NCBI GenBank assembly: GCA_963969395.1
Contig: OZ017800.1
Coordinates: 9,704,479-9,768,478, forward strand
DNA: 64,000 bases
Reading direction: 5' to 3'
DNA from: Pseudoscleropodium purum
Lineage: Eukaryota > Streptophyta > Bryopsida > Hypnales > Brachytheciaceae
Shown: positions 21,392-33,839 of the stretch, one piece after another
How the letters are laid out: each line of letters starts with the position of its first letter
Numbering within the stretch: position 1 is the stretch's first letter
Program-made: the position numbers and the translations under genes
The notes under the pieces: model-generated
What the model was told of the DNA's origin: nothing
The model's database searches: none
What the model saw: the letters and a program-made list of their open reading frames with translations, nothing else

Positions 21392-23050
21392 ATGCCTCAG
21401 CTACGTAGGTCGAGACAAGCGAGTCCCTCTGGAGGCGAGGTGAAGCTCCGGAAAGTCATTCCGGTTATTCCCTCCATAGAGCCGGAAAAGGCTGAACTCA
21501 TGGATGATCTCAAATCCATGGGTTGCGTAGGGTTTGCCGAGAAACCTTGGGGTTTTAGGGAGGAGAGAATGGTCAAGGAGCTCCTCGGAAAGTTGTCCAA
21601 CCAGTTTGACAACACCGTGAGGGGAGCTCCCGTCAGCTGGAACGAGGGGATGTGGAGAGCGGTTTACGGTTTACGGGCAGGAGGTTTGGGAATGGCGAGC
21701 CGGAAGGATGAGTTTGTCCAAGGGAAGTTCAAGGGAGCCATCAACCCGAAGGACGGATACGCGGTCGAGGATTGCTTGGATGACCGACACCGTCGGCTCC
21801 TGCAATTCCTGGTTCCGGTTCTTCACCCAGAAAAGCCGACCAGGGTGACGATCACCCTCGGCAACACCATTTTTGGTGCCCTCAGTGGTACCCGGAAAGT
21901 GGACTGGGCACGGATCATTTCCGATCTCGTGGCCCAGCTGGTTAGTAGGGTTGGGAAGAAAAGGGCCACTCCAGTGTGCCCTTACCTCTTCCACCTCTAT
22001 CGGGAGAACCAAGTCCTCACCGATACGGAGGAGAGGGCGTGGAAGACGCAGGAAGTGCTCCTGAAGTATGGGGAGTCGGAGACGGATGACGAGGCGGAAT
22101 CCGATTCCGGGTCAGACCGGGAGTCCAGCGAGGAAGAGGAGGAGCCGATGCCGCCGATCAAGCGACAGAAGCTGACGCCTCCACACAAGCGCGGGACGCC
22201 TCCCGGTCAAGACAAACCGGCCCCGGAGGAGAAACCGGAAGCCGAGAAGACCAATTCCGGGGGAGATCCGGATATGCAAGATCCGTTCAACGGTCTGATC
22301 AACGTCCTCTGCAACATCAGGGCAGATTGGGAGGTCAAGCACAGGACGCTTGCGGCAATCGGCAAGTTGATGGGTGCTGCACCGGACAGCAACTTGGCGG
22401 AACAAGTGGCGCAATGCATCACGAATCCGGAAGAGACCCGGAAGCAGGAAGCCGAGATCCGCCGGTTGCAGGAGGAGGTAGATAAACTGAAGGCAACACT
22501 TTTTGCCTATCAGGAAGACGTGACGGCCGCTCGGGAGATGGCGGAGGAGACTCGGAAGGTGGCCGAGCAGATCAAGGCGGTCCTGGGAGAGACCGGAACG
22601 GCAGCGGCCAAGGCGAAGCTCTTCGACGAGAAGATCCACGAAGAGAAGAAACTATCCGGTTCCCGGATGGTCCGGATTCTCGCGGACTTCGCCGAGCAGG
22701 TGGAGACGGCAATGGTGGAGGGGCGGAAGGCAGCGGACCGGATCGAGGAGAGCAGCCGGAAGCTGACGGGAGCGACGTGCGACAAAGGTATTCACCTTTC
22801 GGACATCTCACTACCGGACCTCTTTCCGGATGCAACTATGGCGAAGGACAGGAAGGATTGGACTCCTGAGTCCAAGAAGTCTGCACGGACTAGGACTCCG
22901 GGCACGAGACCGGATATCACCATCGACCTGGAGTCTCCACCCGGACCGAATCCTACTGAGGGGGAACGGGTCCGGAATTTGAGTGAAGTTTTCGAGGAGC
23001 TAGTCCCGGAGACCGGAAGCCCGACGATAGGATCTAGAGTTGTAGGGTAG
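21392..23050 (+). CDS. Element-encoded 552-aa protein, copy 2 (intact)
   Basis: Same unrecognised protein as in copy 1, differing at a couple of residues (Ile for Val after the GKFKGA segment, Pro for Leu in the RAT-VCPYLF segment). The frame is fully open from ATG 21392 to TAG. It has its own upstream TATA box at 21202. The stop is followed within about 45 bp by a GGATCC-rich run. Antisense frames of up to 175 codons here only mirror its GC-rich codons. Confidence 0.75.
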   Translation: MPQLRRSRQASPSGGEVKLRKVIPVIPSIEPEKAELMDDLKSMGCVGFAEKPWGFREERMVKELLGKLSNQFDNTVRGAPVSWNEGMWRAVYGLRAGGLGMASRKDEFVQGKFKGAINPKDGYAVEDCLDDRHRRLLQFLVPVLHPEKPTRVTITLGNTIFGALSGTRKVDWARIISDLVAQLVSRVGKKRATPVCPYLFHLYRENQVLTDTEERAWKTQEVLLKYGESETDDEAESDSGSDRESSEEEEEPMPPIKRQKLTPPHKRGTPPGQDKPAPEEKPEAEKTNSGGDPDMQDPFNGLINVLCNIRADWEVKHRTLAAIGKLMGAAPDSNLAEQVAQCITNPEETRKQEAEIRRLQEEVDKLKATLFAYQEDVTAAREMAEETRKVAEQIKAVLGETGTAAAKAKLFDEKIHEEKKLSGSRMVRILADFAEQVETAMVEGRKAADRIEESSRKLTGATCDKGIHLSDISLPDLFPDATMAKDRKDWTPESKKSARTRTPGTRPDITIDLESPPGPNPTEGERVRNLSEVFEELVPETGSPTIGSRVVG

Positions 23051-23211
23051 ATAGGATTTTAATTTCAGTTAGGAGTAGGAGCGGATCCGGATCCGGATCC
23101 GGCTCAACAATATTAGGTTAGACCGGAAGTTAGATTTAGGTGGCGGCGGACCCCCGCGGGTTTTCCACTCCTTTTTGTGCTTTTAGGGTTTTGACCCTTT
23201 GTATATAAATC

Positions 23212-23218
23212 GGTTCCT
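23212..23218 (+). promoter_or_regulatory. Distal TATA box of the 3.3-kb element
   Basis: TATATAA within TTTGTATATAAATCGG, 160 bp after the stop of the element frame and about 1 kb before the element's 3' end. It is conserved in copies 1 to 5. In a solo-LTR reading this is where genomic transcription would begin, making the upstream 2.2 kb with the gene part of U3. Confidence 0.5.
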
Positions 23219-24369
23219 GCGATGGGAATTGGGAGTTGTTCATTTTGCAAACTTCTTGTACCTTTCTATTCTCTTCGTTGTGTATCTCTCTCCAACGCGA
23301 CAGGATTGTATGATGTGGAGTTAGGATAGTACGAGCCGGTTTGCAAGTGATTTCTCCCCTTGGTGTTTATTTTCCGATCCTAGGTGCATGTGAGTAGGTA
23401 CCGAAGAGTTGGGAGTGAACTTAGTTCCTCAGCACGTCTAGAGTTTGAGATTCCGGGTAAGAGAGCCGTTGTTAGGCTAGGCGGGTAGGGAGGGATTCCT
23501 TAGCTGCGCTAGAACTCCCGGGTGGGAAATCCGGTTGAGTGTCCGATCTCCTGTGAGGTCTCACCACCCGTATGGGTAACGGAAGAACTTTAGTTGATGT
23601 TGGAACGGACGGGTGCACTTGTAACCACCTGTCTTCGCACGGATCGGAAGTAGCATCAAAGTCGTTGTAGTACGAGAGGGTCGAGTGTGGGGTCTTTGTG
23701 TGACCTACGACCCGGATTGCTATCTGGGTTGTTGTGAAGGACCAAACCGGATCCGGATTAGCTTAGGAGTTTAGAAGGTAGGACAGTGGGTCTTCAGCCA
23801 CTATAAGTCACGGAAGGAGTGGTGGGCCTACCACTCTCAAAATTAAGCGGCGACCCCTCTGATGGTGAAACAGAGGCAAAACTAAACCGGATAGGATTAC
23901 GGGTACATAATGACCATCCGGACCGGATTGGTCAGGACGGATTTCCAGGATCGGAAGTTGTGATATCCTGGGATTTGGGTATTTGTACGGACCGGATAGT
24001 TAGTAGGACCGGAAGAAGGAGTAATCCGGTCTATAGTTATCCGGTGTGGTAGTATTTCTGGTTCTAGATCTAGGACCGGAAAGTAAGATTGGCATACTGA
24101 CTGAGCTTAACTGCTTAATAGAGCTAGATACTTCACAGGATCTCGTGGGTTCGATCTTTAGAGTCACTTAGTTATACTCTAGAGCGATTTTTGTGAGTAT
24201 AATGGGGAATTGACCTGCCCTGTGCTGCGACAACCTTTTTCCAAACCGTACTTGTTGTGCTCCGCCTCCGATGCAGCGTCCGCGGCCATAGACTACTCAA
24301 AAGGAAACATGGAGGACGGGGTCGTCAATAGTTCCCCCAAGAGAAGGGTGGTTTAGTACTATATCTATG

Positions 24370-25310
24370 AGCTCAAAAAATTTAGTGAAACTTTCAAAAA
24401 CTCCTATAACATAGAGAAATCCATTAGCTTTAGGAAAATTTCATTTTTATTTCAATCGGTATCTGAAAGCATTCATTATGCTAGCTGAATCTTAGAGGAG
24501 ACCGGGCAGTCCCAAAAATTCCCAATAAAATTGAAATAAATTCTTTGATATTTTTTTCTTGTATGTCACATTTGTGTTCACTTTATATTTGAAGCTTTGG
24601 TTCATCCATTTGGAGAAGTAGTGAGAAAGTTATGGACAATCTTGTTTTTGTGACAATTTGAACATTTTCAGGAAAAAACAACTAATAGAACTCACATTCG
24701 AATGCAATTTTGACACCCTCTTCCAAAAACATTGTTAAATAGATTGGGTATATTTGCTACAACAATTTGACCATTGGAATTATTGTGTTTTAATTTCATC
24801 TTAGAACTATTAAGAATTTAGTTTTTATTTCAACCTTGAATCTACATCTGCTTAGTATTAATTGAATGAGTGAAAATTTAGTACTTTGTTGTTGAATTTC
24901 TATGGTCTACATTTTCAACACAGTTGTTCAACATCCCAAAATATAAAATCAAAATGCGTCCTACAAATTTATTTAAGTTAAGAAGATTCAAACTAAGCCA
25001 AAAAAGCTTGCCAAGCAAGGTTAGGAAATACATGTTTTCTTGTCCTTTAAATGTAAATATCTTTATATCCACGTGGTGAAAGTTTTTGAAACATCATACT
25101 CCACATTTTTATACTAGTGTAGTACAAGATCCTATAGTCAAATCTAAAAGAAAGCCAATTTTTTGCTCTTTTGCAATAGAAATAAAAACATTTTCAAGTA
25201 TTTTTTGCAAGACTTTGAATACTCTCTTCCTCTTTGCAATAGAAATAGTAGTTTTGAATGGTCTTTGTCTTCAAAAATACCTTGGGACTTTATAGGTTAA
25301 TAACAAGGTA
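24370..25310 (+). repeat. AT-rich diverged repeat, family 1
   Basis: Aligns by eye with 31150-32105: shared landmarks include GGGCAG near the start, CATCCATTTGGA followed by a run ending AAAGTTATG, and a 3' end with CCTTGGnnCTTTAnAGGTTAAT. Heavily diverged, with no coding capacity. Inverted relatives lie at 28720-29690 and 40185-41470. Confidence 0.5.
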
Positions 25311-26247
25311 GATATAATGTAAAAATCTAGTATTTTGAAAAATAAAGCAAGCAACCACTTTGTATATACACACAAACTCTAAGAAATTAGAAGTTCATTT
25401 ATGAATAAATGCTACAAGCCATTCAGAATAGAATAATATAGTCTAATATTCCAAGTAAATTGAACTTGTTGAGTGCAAACTCTTTCAATATTTTTCCTTC
25501 GATGTGAACAAAAATTTCTAATTATACGGTGTACTAATGTAATTTTCCTTCATTGACTGCATTTGTTTGAAATCGCAGTCTCAAGGTTGCTTAGTCATTC
25601 AATACTAAACTTTATTTATCATTGAATTGAACAACTATATTGTCAAAAAAACGTTGCACTTGTGTTTTGAAAGTCTCAAAATGACCATTTTGTCTCAAAT
25701 TAACGAATATGACCTTAGGCGTATTTCAACGTGCTACGAAAAACACCTAGTGCGACACAATTTGCCTTTCATGACTTTGCAAAAGTGTTTTATGCTTACT
25801 TGAAGCGCATTTCTTCAAAGACTAACGATGAAAATACTAGTTTGGCCCATGTGATTACGCGATTTTCTAATACATATTGTTGGCCGATGCCAGATGAACA
25901 TTTCCGCCATTTATATTAGATTGGTAGTGCAGAAGTAGTAGTTGAATAGGTTATATAGGCATTAAAAATTAGTTTAGAAATATAGAGTTGGAATGAAAAA
26001 AATTATATGTGCAATTAGCCAAATGTGCACAATGTATGGTATTCTACATTAAATTGAATACATTTTGCCCATATTGATTATGTTTGTATTTGTGTTGATC
26101 TCGATTTTTTAAATAGTATATATATATATTTGAAGTCACAAACTTTTTTAGTTTGCCTTCTGAAAATGAATTGGAATTTTTTCATAGTTTCAAGACTATC
26201 ATGGACTCATGGTCAAACTTTATAATCTTTTAAATTGTTTAAAGATT
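25311..26247. other. AT-rich spacer, no gene seen
   Basis: AT-rich throughout. The only open frame above 60 codons (25731-25919) has no recognisable motif and looks like chance. No repeat structure stands out apart from a short TATATATAT run near 26117. Confidence 0.5.
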
Positions 26248-26443
26248 AAGGGAGTGACCGCGGGGCAGTTTGGATAGGGCGGTCGGGGGAAATAGGACCG
26301 TCAAAGCGGATGGGGTGGACGGGCGGGGCAGACAGGGTGACAGGCGGACAGGGCGGTCCCGGTGGACGCTACGTCCGTGGGGACCGCGAATGTCAGCGAA
26401 CGCTGCGGACACAGCGTCCGCGTCCGGACGTCGTGTCAACCCT
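26248..26443 (-). mobile_element. GC-rich hAT-type MITE, degraded copy
   Basis: A sharply bounded GC-rich island in AT-rich DNA made of CGGACG/GGGGCGG words, ending in GTCAACCCT. It matches the other three MITEs in its right part (CGTCCGCGTCCGGACGTCGT word). The left end, AAGGGAGTGAC, is a degraded form of the AGGGTTGAC end, and no 8-bp duplication is recognisable. Confidence 0.6.
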
Positions 26444-27481
26444 CGTTCCTCCCAAGAGTGTTGTGTGAAGTTGAGAATTTTTGAGAACATACAATGGAGA
26501 AAGAAGATGAAGTGTAGAAATTTTCACAACCTTCTTAGTTGTTGTAGTATTTCAAAACATTTCTCGTTTAAAATTGGTAGTTGGCACGATTTTGGAGTAC
26601 AAATATCATATACAAATATAATTAACTTTTATAAAATAAGCATCATTGTTTATGTTGTTTTATAATATGGCTTGTAGAAGTATATTGATAGATTTCTCTA
26701 TTAATTTCTGGTAGCAATTTGTGCGTGGTCAATACAAATCCACGTGGACAAACTATTGGCAATCCAAAAATTATTCCACAATTGCCTTTTACTTCTATTG
26801 AAAATTCTATTAAATATGAAAATATATATGATGCAAACTATGATAATCGTCATAATATAGGCCTTCATGTTGTTTTCCAATATACACCTAAGTCAAATGT
26901 AGTATGTTAATTGATTATTTGATAGCTTCAATGCAAATGTTTTGAAATTAAAAAATTGTTTTATTTTAATCTTCATACTTTCTTATTTTTCAAGTTATTT
27001 TTTAGACATTCAAATTTTTTTGTAATTATAGTATATGGAAATCTTTATTTCAATACACTTACCAAATTAATATACGATTATTTCATATTGTAGGTGGTGA
27101 CAATATCTTAAAATAGTACAGATAGACTTTGATACTATACTATCAACATAGCAAAAGAGTGTCTAAGGAAATGTATCAAGATTAACAATGATTGGTTGTA
27201 GTGATGATGCATGGAATCAAATTTTCATATTGCCATCTTTGTCACTAAAAGCAAACATATCTTACATTTTTGTAAATTCTACAACTCAAAGACTTTCACT
27301 TCAATCAATGATATATTGAATATTAAATATTTTTATACAGCTACATGCATCTTATATATGAAATCCTACGTACAAGGCAAAAAATAAATTACATTATAGT
27401 TGTCCACTCCAATTTAGAATTTGATAAATATTAAAATAAATTGATATATTTTGAATTTTCATATCTAAAAACCAAATTACT
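26444..27481. other. AT-rich spacer, no gene seen
   Basis: No supported gene. One 63-codon frame at 26719-26910 opens with ordinary-looking protein sequence, but it has no motif and no neighbour support. The rest is AT-rich low-complexity DNA. Confidence 0.45.
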
Positions 27482-27489
27482 ATACTAAT

Positions 27490-27809
27490 TAGGGTTGACA
27501 GGACGGTCGGACGTCCGGGACATCCGGACGCGGATGTTGTGTCCGCAGCGTCCGTTGACATTCGTGGACACCGTTCGCCCCGTTTGCCTGTCCCCCCGTC
27601 CGCCTATCCGCTCATCTGCCCCGGTACGGCCGTCCGATCGACACGCGAACTGATCTGGTTCGCATGATCTGGGCGTCGGCCTTGCCCCGCCCATCCACCT
27701 TCCGACGGCGGGAGAGACGCTGCATCCGCTGGCGTCTATGAGGACAAACGTCTGGACGTCCGGATTACGGACGCCTTTTTCGGGCGGACGTAGAGATTCG
27801 TCAACCTTG
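27490..27809 (+). mobile_element. GC-rich hAT-type MITE with perfect 8-bp TSD
   Basis: A 320-bp GC-rich island beginning TAGGGTTGAC and ending GTCAACCTTG, flanked by ATACTAAT at 27482-27489 and 27810-27817. An 8-bp duplication and (C/T)AGGG-type ends are hallmarks of hAT transposons. The inside is rich in CGGACG, CCGCC and CGTCCG words and codes for nothing convincing, so it is non-autonomous. Confidence 0.85.
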
Positions 27810-27817
27810 ATACTAAT

Positions 27818-28719
27818 AGTGATCATAATTGATTATTATATCATGTTTGGAAGAAATGTTTATATTAATAATGTTTTTTATTTTAAAGAAAGACATATAA
27901 TATAAAAGTAATACTAATAAATCAAGAAAAAAATTATTATTGATACAAAGTAGAATAATTTTTTATAATGATTAGTTGCTTCATATATAAAGATTGTTGA
28001 TGGATGGAGTATTTTAGGTGGTACATTTGGCTTCATCTTAACAAATGACACTAATAAGGGTGATTGGTCTAATCATTATTTATCAAAACTTCTATATTAA
28101 GTTATAATTCTTATAGAAATAACAATTAATTAAACTTTGAATTATTTCAATGTAAATTATAGAAAATACATAATTTTTAATTATGCATGATGTACTAATT
28201 TTCTTTTAAACTGAATTTTTTAATTATAATTTTACAATTCTTCAAATAAAATTAATTAACAAAGAAAATTTTAGAGTTGTCATAATTTATTTAATAGAAG
28301 GTACATCACATTCTTGTAATTTTTCTATCAAATAACATTTTGATATCTCATTATTATTTTACAAAATATTTTATATTGAATAATTAATAAACTTTTTAAA
28401 AATATTCTTAAAAAAACTTTAAATATCAATACTAAAATAATTTCATTCTAATTTTCTAAAAATATTTTTTTAAATGCAAACTACAATTTGATAATGTTTT
28501 TAAATTTTCAACCAAAAAATTTTAAATAATAAATAAATTAGGGAGAAGATATAATGATATATTCCAAAGTAACCATTACCTAAAAAATATTGGAAGATCA
28601 TATACATTTGAACTATAATAGATATATTTCATTCATATTTTTCAAATTCAAACTTCTATCAATAAGAATTGAAGATAAGTTTAATTTTTTTTTTAAATGT
28701 TGAAATAAGTAAATATTTA
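27818..28719. other. Very AT-rich spacer, no gene seen
   Basis: Nearly pure A/T sequence with long ATT/AAT runs. No open frame worth reporting and no recognisable repeat boundary. Confidence 0.6.
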
Positions 28720-29690
28720 AAACTACTTATTTAATCCCTAAAGTCTTACAGCACTTTCTCATCAAAAACATTCAAAACTACCATTTCTATTATGAAGGAC
28801 AAAAACAAATTTAATTTATTTTCCTTTAATGTTTAATTGTAGGATCTTACATTAAACTAGATTAAAAATGTGGGAAAGAAATTTCAAATGCTTTGACTAT
28901 ATAAATTGCAAGATTATTACATTTAAAGTGAAAGAAATATAGGTTAGGGGTACCTTGAGTGCGTTGAATAAAAAACTTTGAATCTAATTAATTTAAAATC
29001 TTTTCAATATAGAGTTGAAAATTTTTAAATCATTTGTAAGAATTGTGTTCCAATTTTTTTAATTAAAAAAACATAATTTACATTATTAAAAAGAATTTTA
29101 AGTAGAAGAAAACATGAGATAGAAGAAAAATATAAATCATTAATAGCTCTAAGATGGAATTAAAGAGCACTAATCTCAATGGTGAGATTATTCTAGCAAG
29201 AAAATCAAACCTTCTGTAATTTTTTTAAGATTATAAATATCAAGTTCAAAACTGAATCCAATTTATATTTTTTTTTTGAAAGATTGCTATAATTGCCCAC
29301 AAAAAAAAGGTTCCATAACTTTCACATCAATATTCAAAGTAGAATGGAGTGAATCTTTCTATATAGACAAAAATATAGTTTATAGGAAATAAATTTTTTC
29401 AATTTTTATTTCCAATTTTTGTATATTCTTTTATTGCCTTAAAAATTTCTTTTTGGACTTAGTGTGGCATGACTTTTGCTTCTGATACGCATTGAAATTA
29501 AAATTATGTTCCCCCATACCTAATGTATTTTCCTACAAGAAACGTTTCCAAAAATCATGTTAAAAATTGAAGTCATAGTGTCACACAAGCCCACCTATTA
29601 TCCTTAGTATCTTCTAACAAGGTTAATATGTTTCTCTAAAGTGCATATTTTAATTAATTTGACTCATTTAAATTTTATACTCTAGAAGCC
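28720..29690 (-). repeat. AT-rich diverged repeat, family 1 (inverted)
   Basis: Runs parallel to 40185-41470 and therefore inverted to 24370 and 31150. Landmarks are AAAACTACCATTTCTA near 28770, GGATCTTACAT near 28850 and TTGCAAGATTATTACATTT near 28907, matching 40230-40390. No coding capacity. Confidence 0.45.
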
Positions 29691-30000
29691 ACCAAATGCC
29701 CAAGGCATTTTTTAAGCTTCTTGGAGTTGCTCAAAAAAAAAAAACTCACAATTTTTGATAATTCTCATGAATTTTCAAAATATTATAACCATACAAATTC
29801 TAATAACATGTTATCCAAAATAAAACACAACAATATCACATATGGATTGAAAGATTATAATGTTTGATGCTTAAAATAGAATTTATAGGATATTAAATAA
29901 AAAAATAAAAAAATAAATTTGGTAAGATTTCATATTAACTTCAAATTTAAACGCTACCAAAATATGATGCCTTAGGGGCTTTTAGGGATTAGGATATTGA
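29691..30000. repeat. AT-rich diverged repeat, family 2
   Basis: Shares AAATGCCCAAGGC at its start and a GATTATAAtgTTTGA word with 58640-58930. The two segments keep the same order of landmarks over about 300 bp. Non-coding and old. Confidence 0.4.
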
Positions 30001-31149
30001 AGCTGTTTTTGGTTTGGTTTGTAAAATGTTTTCACCAAAAGGAAATCACTATGTATGTATGTTAGAGAAAATTAATTCTAAAATTAGAGATCAATGAAGA
30101 TTTAATATCACATTGAAGATATAATTAAATTTCCTAAGCTTCTTACTTCATTAAATAGTTCAATGCACTTCATATCATTTGAACATTTGAATTCAATATA
30201 ATAAAGTATATATTGAGAATCTTCAATATAAATATGCACATAATTGCAAACTTCAAATTATAATAGTTGGTAATGAAATTTTTAATAATATGGATTTGTT
30301 ATATTCTAAGCTTTAGATTGATGAAATATTTAAAAACAAAACAACATTGTCAAAAAATAATTTTAAAAAGAGATAACAAAGCAAATTTTCAATTTTGTAA
30401 AAGGTACACTATGTTAAAGAAATAAAGAAATATATATATTTTTTTCAACAAGAAATTATGTTTACTTTTTTTAAATCAATTAATTTAATAAAAAAAATTA
30501 TTTGGAAAATATTTCGACTACCAAAATAAAATTTGTTTTCCACTAATCATGTCGATATAACATCACTTATGTATATTGTTACAACCTCTTCCATTCAACT
30601 TTCATCACAAAGAATAGATTTCTCGATAGATTTTAATTTATATACAAAATGGAACAATAGAACAACTAACGAGAGTTTACCACTTTGAACACCACCTCAA
30701 AGTTCATATTTTTGGAGTTTTAATGCTTACGCTCCATGCAATAGTTCATATGGAGGATTGGAGGTGGATACCAAATATCTAATGCCTTCAATGTCATCTA
30801 CAATTTGCATGTATTATTGTATAACCAAGGCAGTGACACTGCATGCTTTCATTTGGTTAGTTCTTATTGGAGGAATAATAATGTCCTCAAGTAGTATAAA
30901 ATGGGTCATATATATAATGTTTATTATGGTCTACGTGCCTTATTTAATATATTTGAAAACCAATTCAATATAAAAATTATAAAAATTTATACTTCTGTTT
31001 ATATATTGCACTCTATGTTTTCAAAGAGAAAAATACTTATGTTTTTATTTTTGTAATGGCTTATTAATAGAAACCTTCTTGTTTCACATTCAGAAAAAAT
31101 TATATATTTTGTCATAGATTTATATTCATTCATTTCATGAAATTGTATA
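30001..31149. other. AT-rich spacer, no gene seen
   Basis: No supported gene. A 71-codon frame at 30758-30973 is hydrophobic simply because the DNA is T-rich; it has no signal-like start or motif. Confidence 0.45.
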
Positions 31150-32105
31150 ATTATTTAACCCCTAAAGGACTAAAGTGCTTTTTCTGGAAACATAGCAATT
31201 TTGGGCAGCTCACTACAAATAGAGTTTTTATTTTTTTTCTTTGAAATTTTCACACAACATGTGCTCAAGGAGTATCTTGAAAGCCCAACAATTTTCATAA
31301 CTTTCAATTACATGGTTAAAAAGTTTTTGTTTGATATGTAGTTTTTATTGATTTGCGGGCAGCCTGGGTAGCCAAAAAAAGTTATTTAAAAATCACTTCT
31401 TTAAAAAATTGAAATTGATTCTTTAGATTTATTTTTACGTGGAAAGTGTTGAATCATTCCATTTGGATCAATGGATAAAAAGTTATGAGGAGTTTTAGTT
31501 TAGGATAGTTTGTAAGTTGTTATGGAATCTCTATTCTAAAATAAACTTTGAATTCCTTTATTTAACTCAATTTTCAATATTTTTGGAAAAAAATATTAAC
31601 ATTCAGTGGACATTTTTTATTACAAAATTACGACCTCTAGGATTGGTATTTTTCATTTTCATAAATAAATTATTAACAATTTAGTATTTTGAGTCATTCT
31701 CTACATCTTTCTACTTACTAATTTTTTCCTACATGTTGTATAATTCCAAATGATTTGAAAATTTTCAAGCATGTAGCCAACTTGCCTTTAAGAATGAATT
31801 AAAAAAATTATAACTATTTTGAACATTTTTTCATAGTGATATGACCTTCTAAAGTGCAACTACACGGATTTTAGGAAGGACAAAAAAATAGAGTTTTGTC
31901 ACTTCAAACACTAATATCTTGCAATCTACAAGGTGGACATTTATCAAATTTTTTCCACACATTCTCATACTAATTAGGTGTAAGATCCTATGGTTAGATG
32001 TGAAAAAAATGAAACAATTAAATGCAGTTTTAAATTTTGCCATAAATTTGGCAACTTTGAGTGTTTTTTGGCAGAAAAAAGGCCTTGGTCCTTTAGAGGT
32101 TAATT
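31150..32105 (+). repeat. AT-rich diverged repeat, family 1
   Basis: Best-preserved plus-oriented copy. It begins near CCCCTAAAGGACTAAAGTGC and ends near CCTTTAGAGGTTAAT. It is inverted relative to 40185-41470, with which it shares GGGCAG next to CACTACAAA, a TTGCAATCTACA word and the CATTCCATTTGGA segment. Confidence 0.55.
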
Positions 32106-33064
32106 ATAATTTAAATAAATGAAAATATCTAAAAAGGATATTACAAATATTTAATAAATTAATTTTATTCCAATTCCATCAATGAATTGAAGAAATGAAA
32201 GTTTTAATTTTTATTAAAAATAATAATTTATTTTTCAATTCCTTATAATACCTAATTAAATGAAAATTAATATGTCCTATATTTATTAAATTTATAAATA
32301 AGTATCTTATAAAGAAAGAAATATTTATTGTACTTCACTTGGGTTCTTATTTTGCTTGAAATTTTGAGTGGATGTTTCTAAAAATTTGACACAAGGTGTG
32401 TATACATACTCTATTCTTGGAAATTCAATTTTTATAAGGGTTGAATGCTCAAATCAAAAGCTTTGTTGCTAGAATTTTTTCAAGCAATTTAGGTACCTTT
32501 CAGAAATTCATTTTCTCCTTGTGAAATTTTGCAAACATGTAACTAATATGATTTCTAATTCAATGTCCTCTCCAAAGTGTACTATACAAATTTTATTCTA
32601 CAACAAACTAAAGTCTATGGACCCTATTAAAAAAATGTTATAATTTTTGTCTTAAAACTTGTATAGTAAAAAATTATGATTCTTTTTCAAAGATTCTTAT
32701 AGTGGTTTACAACAAATTGTCACTAAAATACACCTATATACAATTGAATATAAAATATAATTTATTTTTCATTTTTTTCAAAATGATTTCATTTAAATTT
32801 TTTATTGAATACATAAGAAGTAATTGCCCATGTCCTTTAGTTTTTCATTTTCATCATAATTATACACTTTTGAATATCTTAAGGTATGGATTTTAGAATT
32901 CTATTTTTCTTTTTCCATAATCTATTTTAGGATTTTTTTTTTAGTTTCTATTTTTATAATTACTTTTGGTATCAAACTAGTATAAAAAGAATATACTTCC
33001 AATAGATTTGTATATTTTGAATTCATTTGCAAGTCATTTTCTTCTTTACATTCCTTTTAGTACA
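32106..33064. other. AT-rich spacer, no gene seen
   Basis: No supported gene or repeat. A 64-codon frame at 32702-32896 is Phe/Ile/Asn-rich, as expected of T- and A-rich DNA. Confidence 0.5.
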
Positions 33065-33405
33065 TTTATATAATTCTTACATGTTTATTTTTTGTCTTTT
33101 CTATCAATTGATATGCAAGATACTTTAGCAAGGTGTAAAAATATTAAGAAATATTCTGTAGGATATTGTATTATATCAATTTACATCTTATAGTATTTGT
33201 AGAACCTTTGATTTAGAAAGAACTAAATAAATATTAAGGTGCTTATATAATATTTAGATGTTTATTTCTTGTCTTTTTTATTAATTGATTTGCAAGATAC
33301 TTTTGCAGGGTGTAAAAATAACTGTTCTAAAGAATGTTGTATTGTATCAATTTACATCTTCTCATAGTATTTGCAAAACCTATGATTTAGAAAGAAAGAA
33401 ATAAA
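33065..33405. repeat. Tandem duplication, unit about 177 bp
   Basis: The landmarks ATGTTTATT (33081 and 33258), GCAAGATACTTT, GGTGTAAAAATA, ATCAATTTACATCTT and GATTTAGAAAGAA recur in the same order at an offset of 177 bp. Moderately diverged; non-coding. Confidence 0.7.
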
Positions 33406-33839
33406 ATCCCAAAAAAAGTTTTTAGTGTAGTTTTTAATGTAGTTCAGGTATTTCATTCTTTAGAAGGGGCTTTTTCTAGACTTCTTTCTTAAGTTCAAGT
33501 TCCAGTAACTCATTCAAAATGGACTGTATATATACATGTATCCAAAGTAAGTAAGAAAGCGATAGAGTCTCAACCTTGGAAATGGTTGATGCATTAGCTA
33601 TTCAGGTGGGGGATCTATGTAATGTAGATTTTGTCTAATCACAAAACCCAGGGAAAACTAGTATAGGGGTCATTTTCCAATGGAAAGGTCAAATAGTCTA
33701 ACATATATGTGACTAACGTCGCTTTATTTCACTTTTGGAATACTTATTCAACGTTTTCTAATCCCTAAAGAAAAATCCCAAGGATAATTTTGAATTTTCT
33801 AAGGTCAATTTTCTCAATCCAAAATATAATGTTTATTAT

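Larger units (their letters stand above)
20929..24232 (+). mobile_element. 3.3-kb TG...CA element, copy 2 (probable solo LTR)
   Basis: Complete copy, 3304 bp, same 9-bp inverted ends, flanked by ACCTT at 20924-20928 and 24233-24237. Inserted in the sense direction in the last exon of the phosphatase-like gene. It is the clearest reference copy: proximal TATA at 21202, intact frame 21392-23050, GGATCC-rich palindromic run near 23085, distal TATA at 23212, then about 1 kb to the 3' end. Confidence 0.85.
18770..24356 (+). pseudogene. FCP1/NIF-type HAD phosphatase-like gene, copy 2, interrupted by element
   Basis: Exons 18770-19255, 19739-20602, 20802-20928 and 24238-24356 join in one frame with phase-0 GT-AG introns. 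Exon 1 is Pro/Ala-rich and disordered. Exon 2 has the HAD signature: IVLDLNGMLCHT (Asp nucleophile, DxN variant known in plant members), VVVWTTMMKHN (motif II), and ICIDDSPSK (motif IV). In-frame TGA codons at 19919-19921 and 20567-20569 could both be decayed CGA; if the second is the true end, the last exons are not used. The last exon is split by the element at 20929-24232 (ACCTT duplicated) and resumes in frame to TAG at 24354. The ATG lies 2 bp outside the CACTA end at 18767, so upstream sequence may have been displaced. Confidence 0.65.
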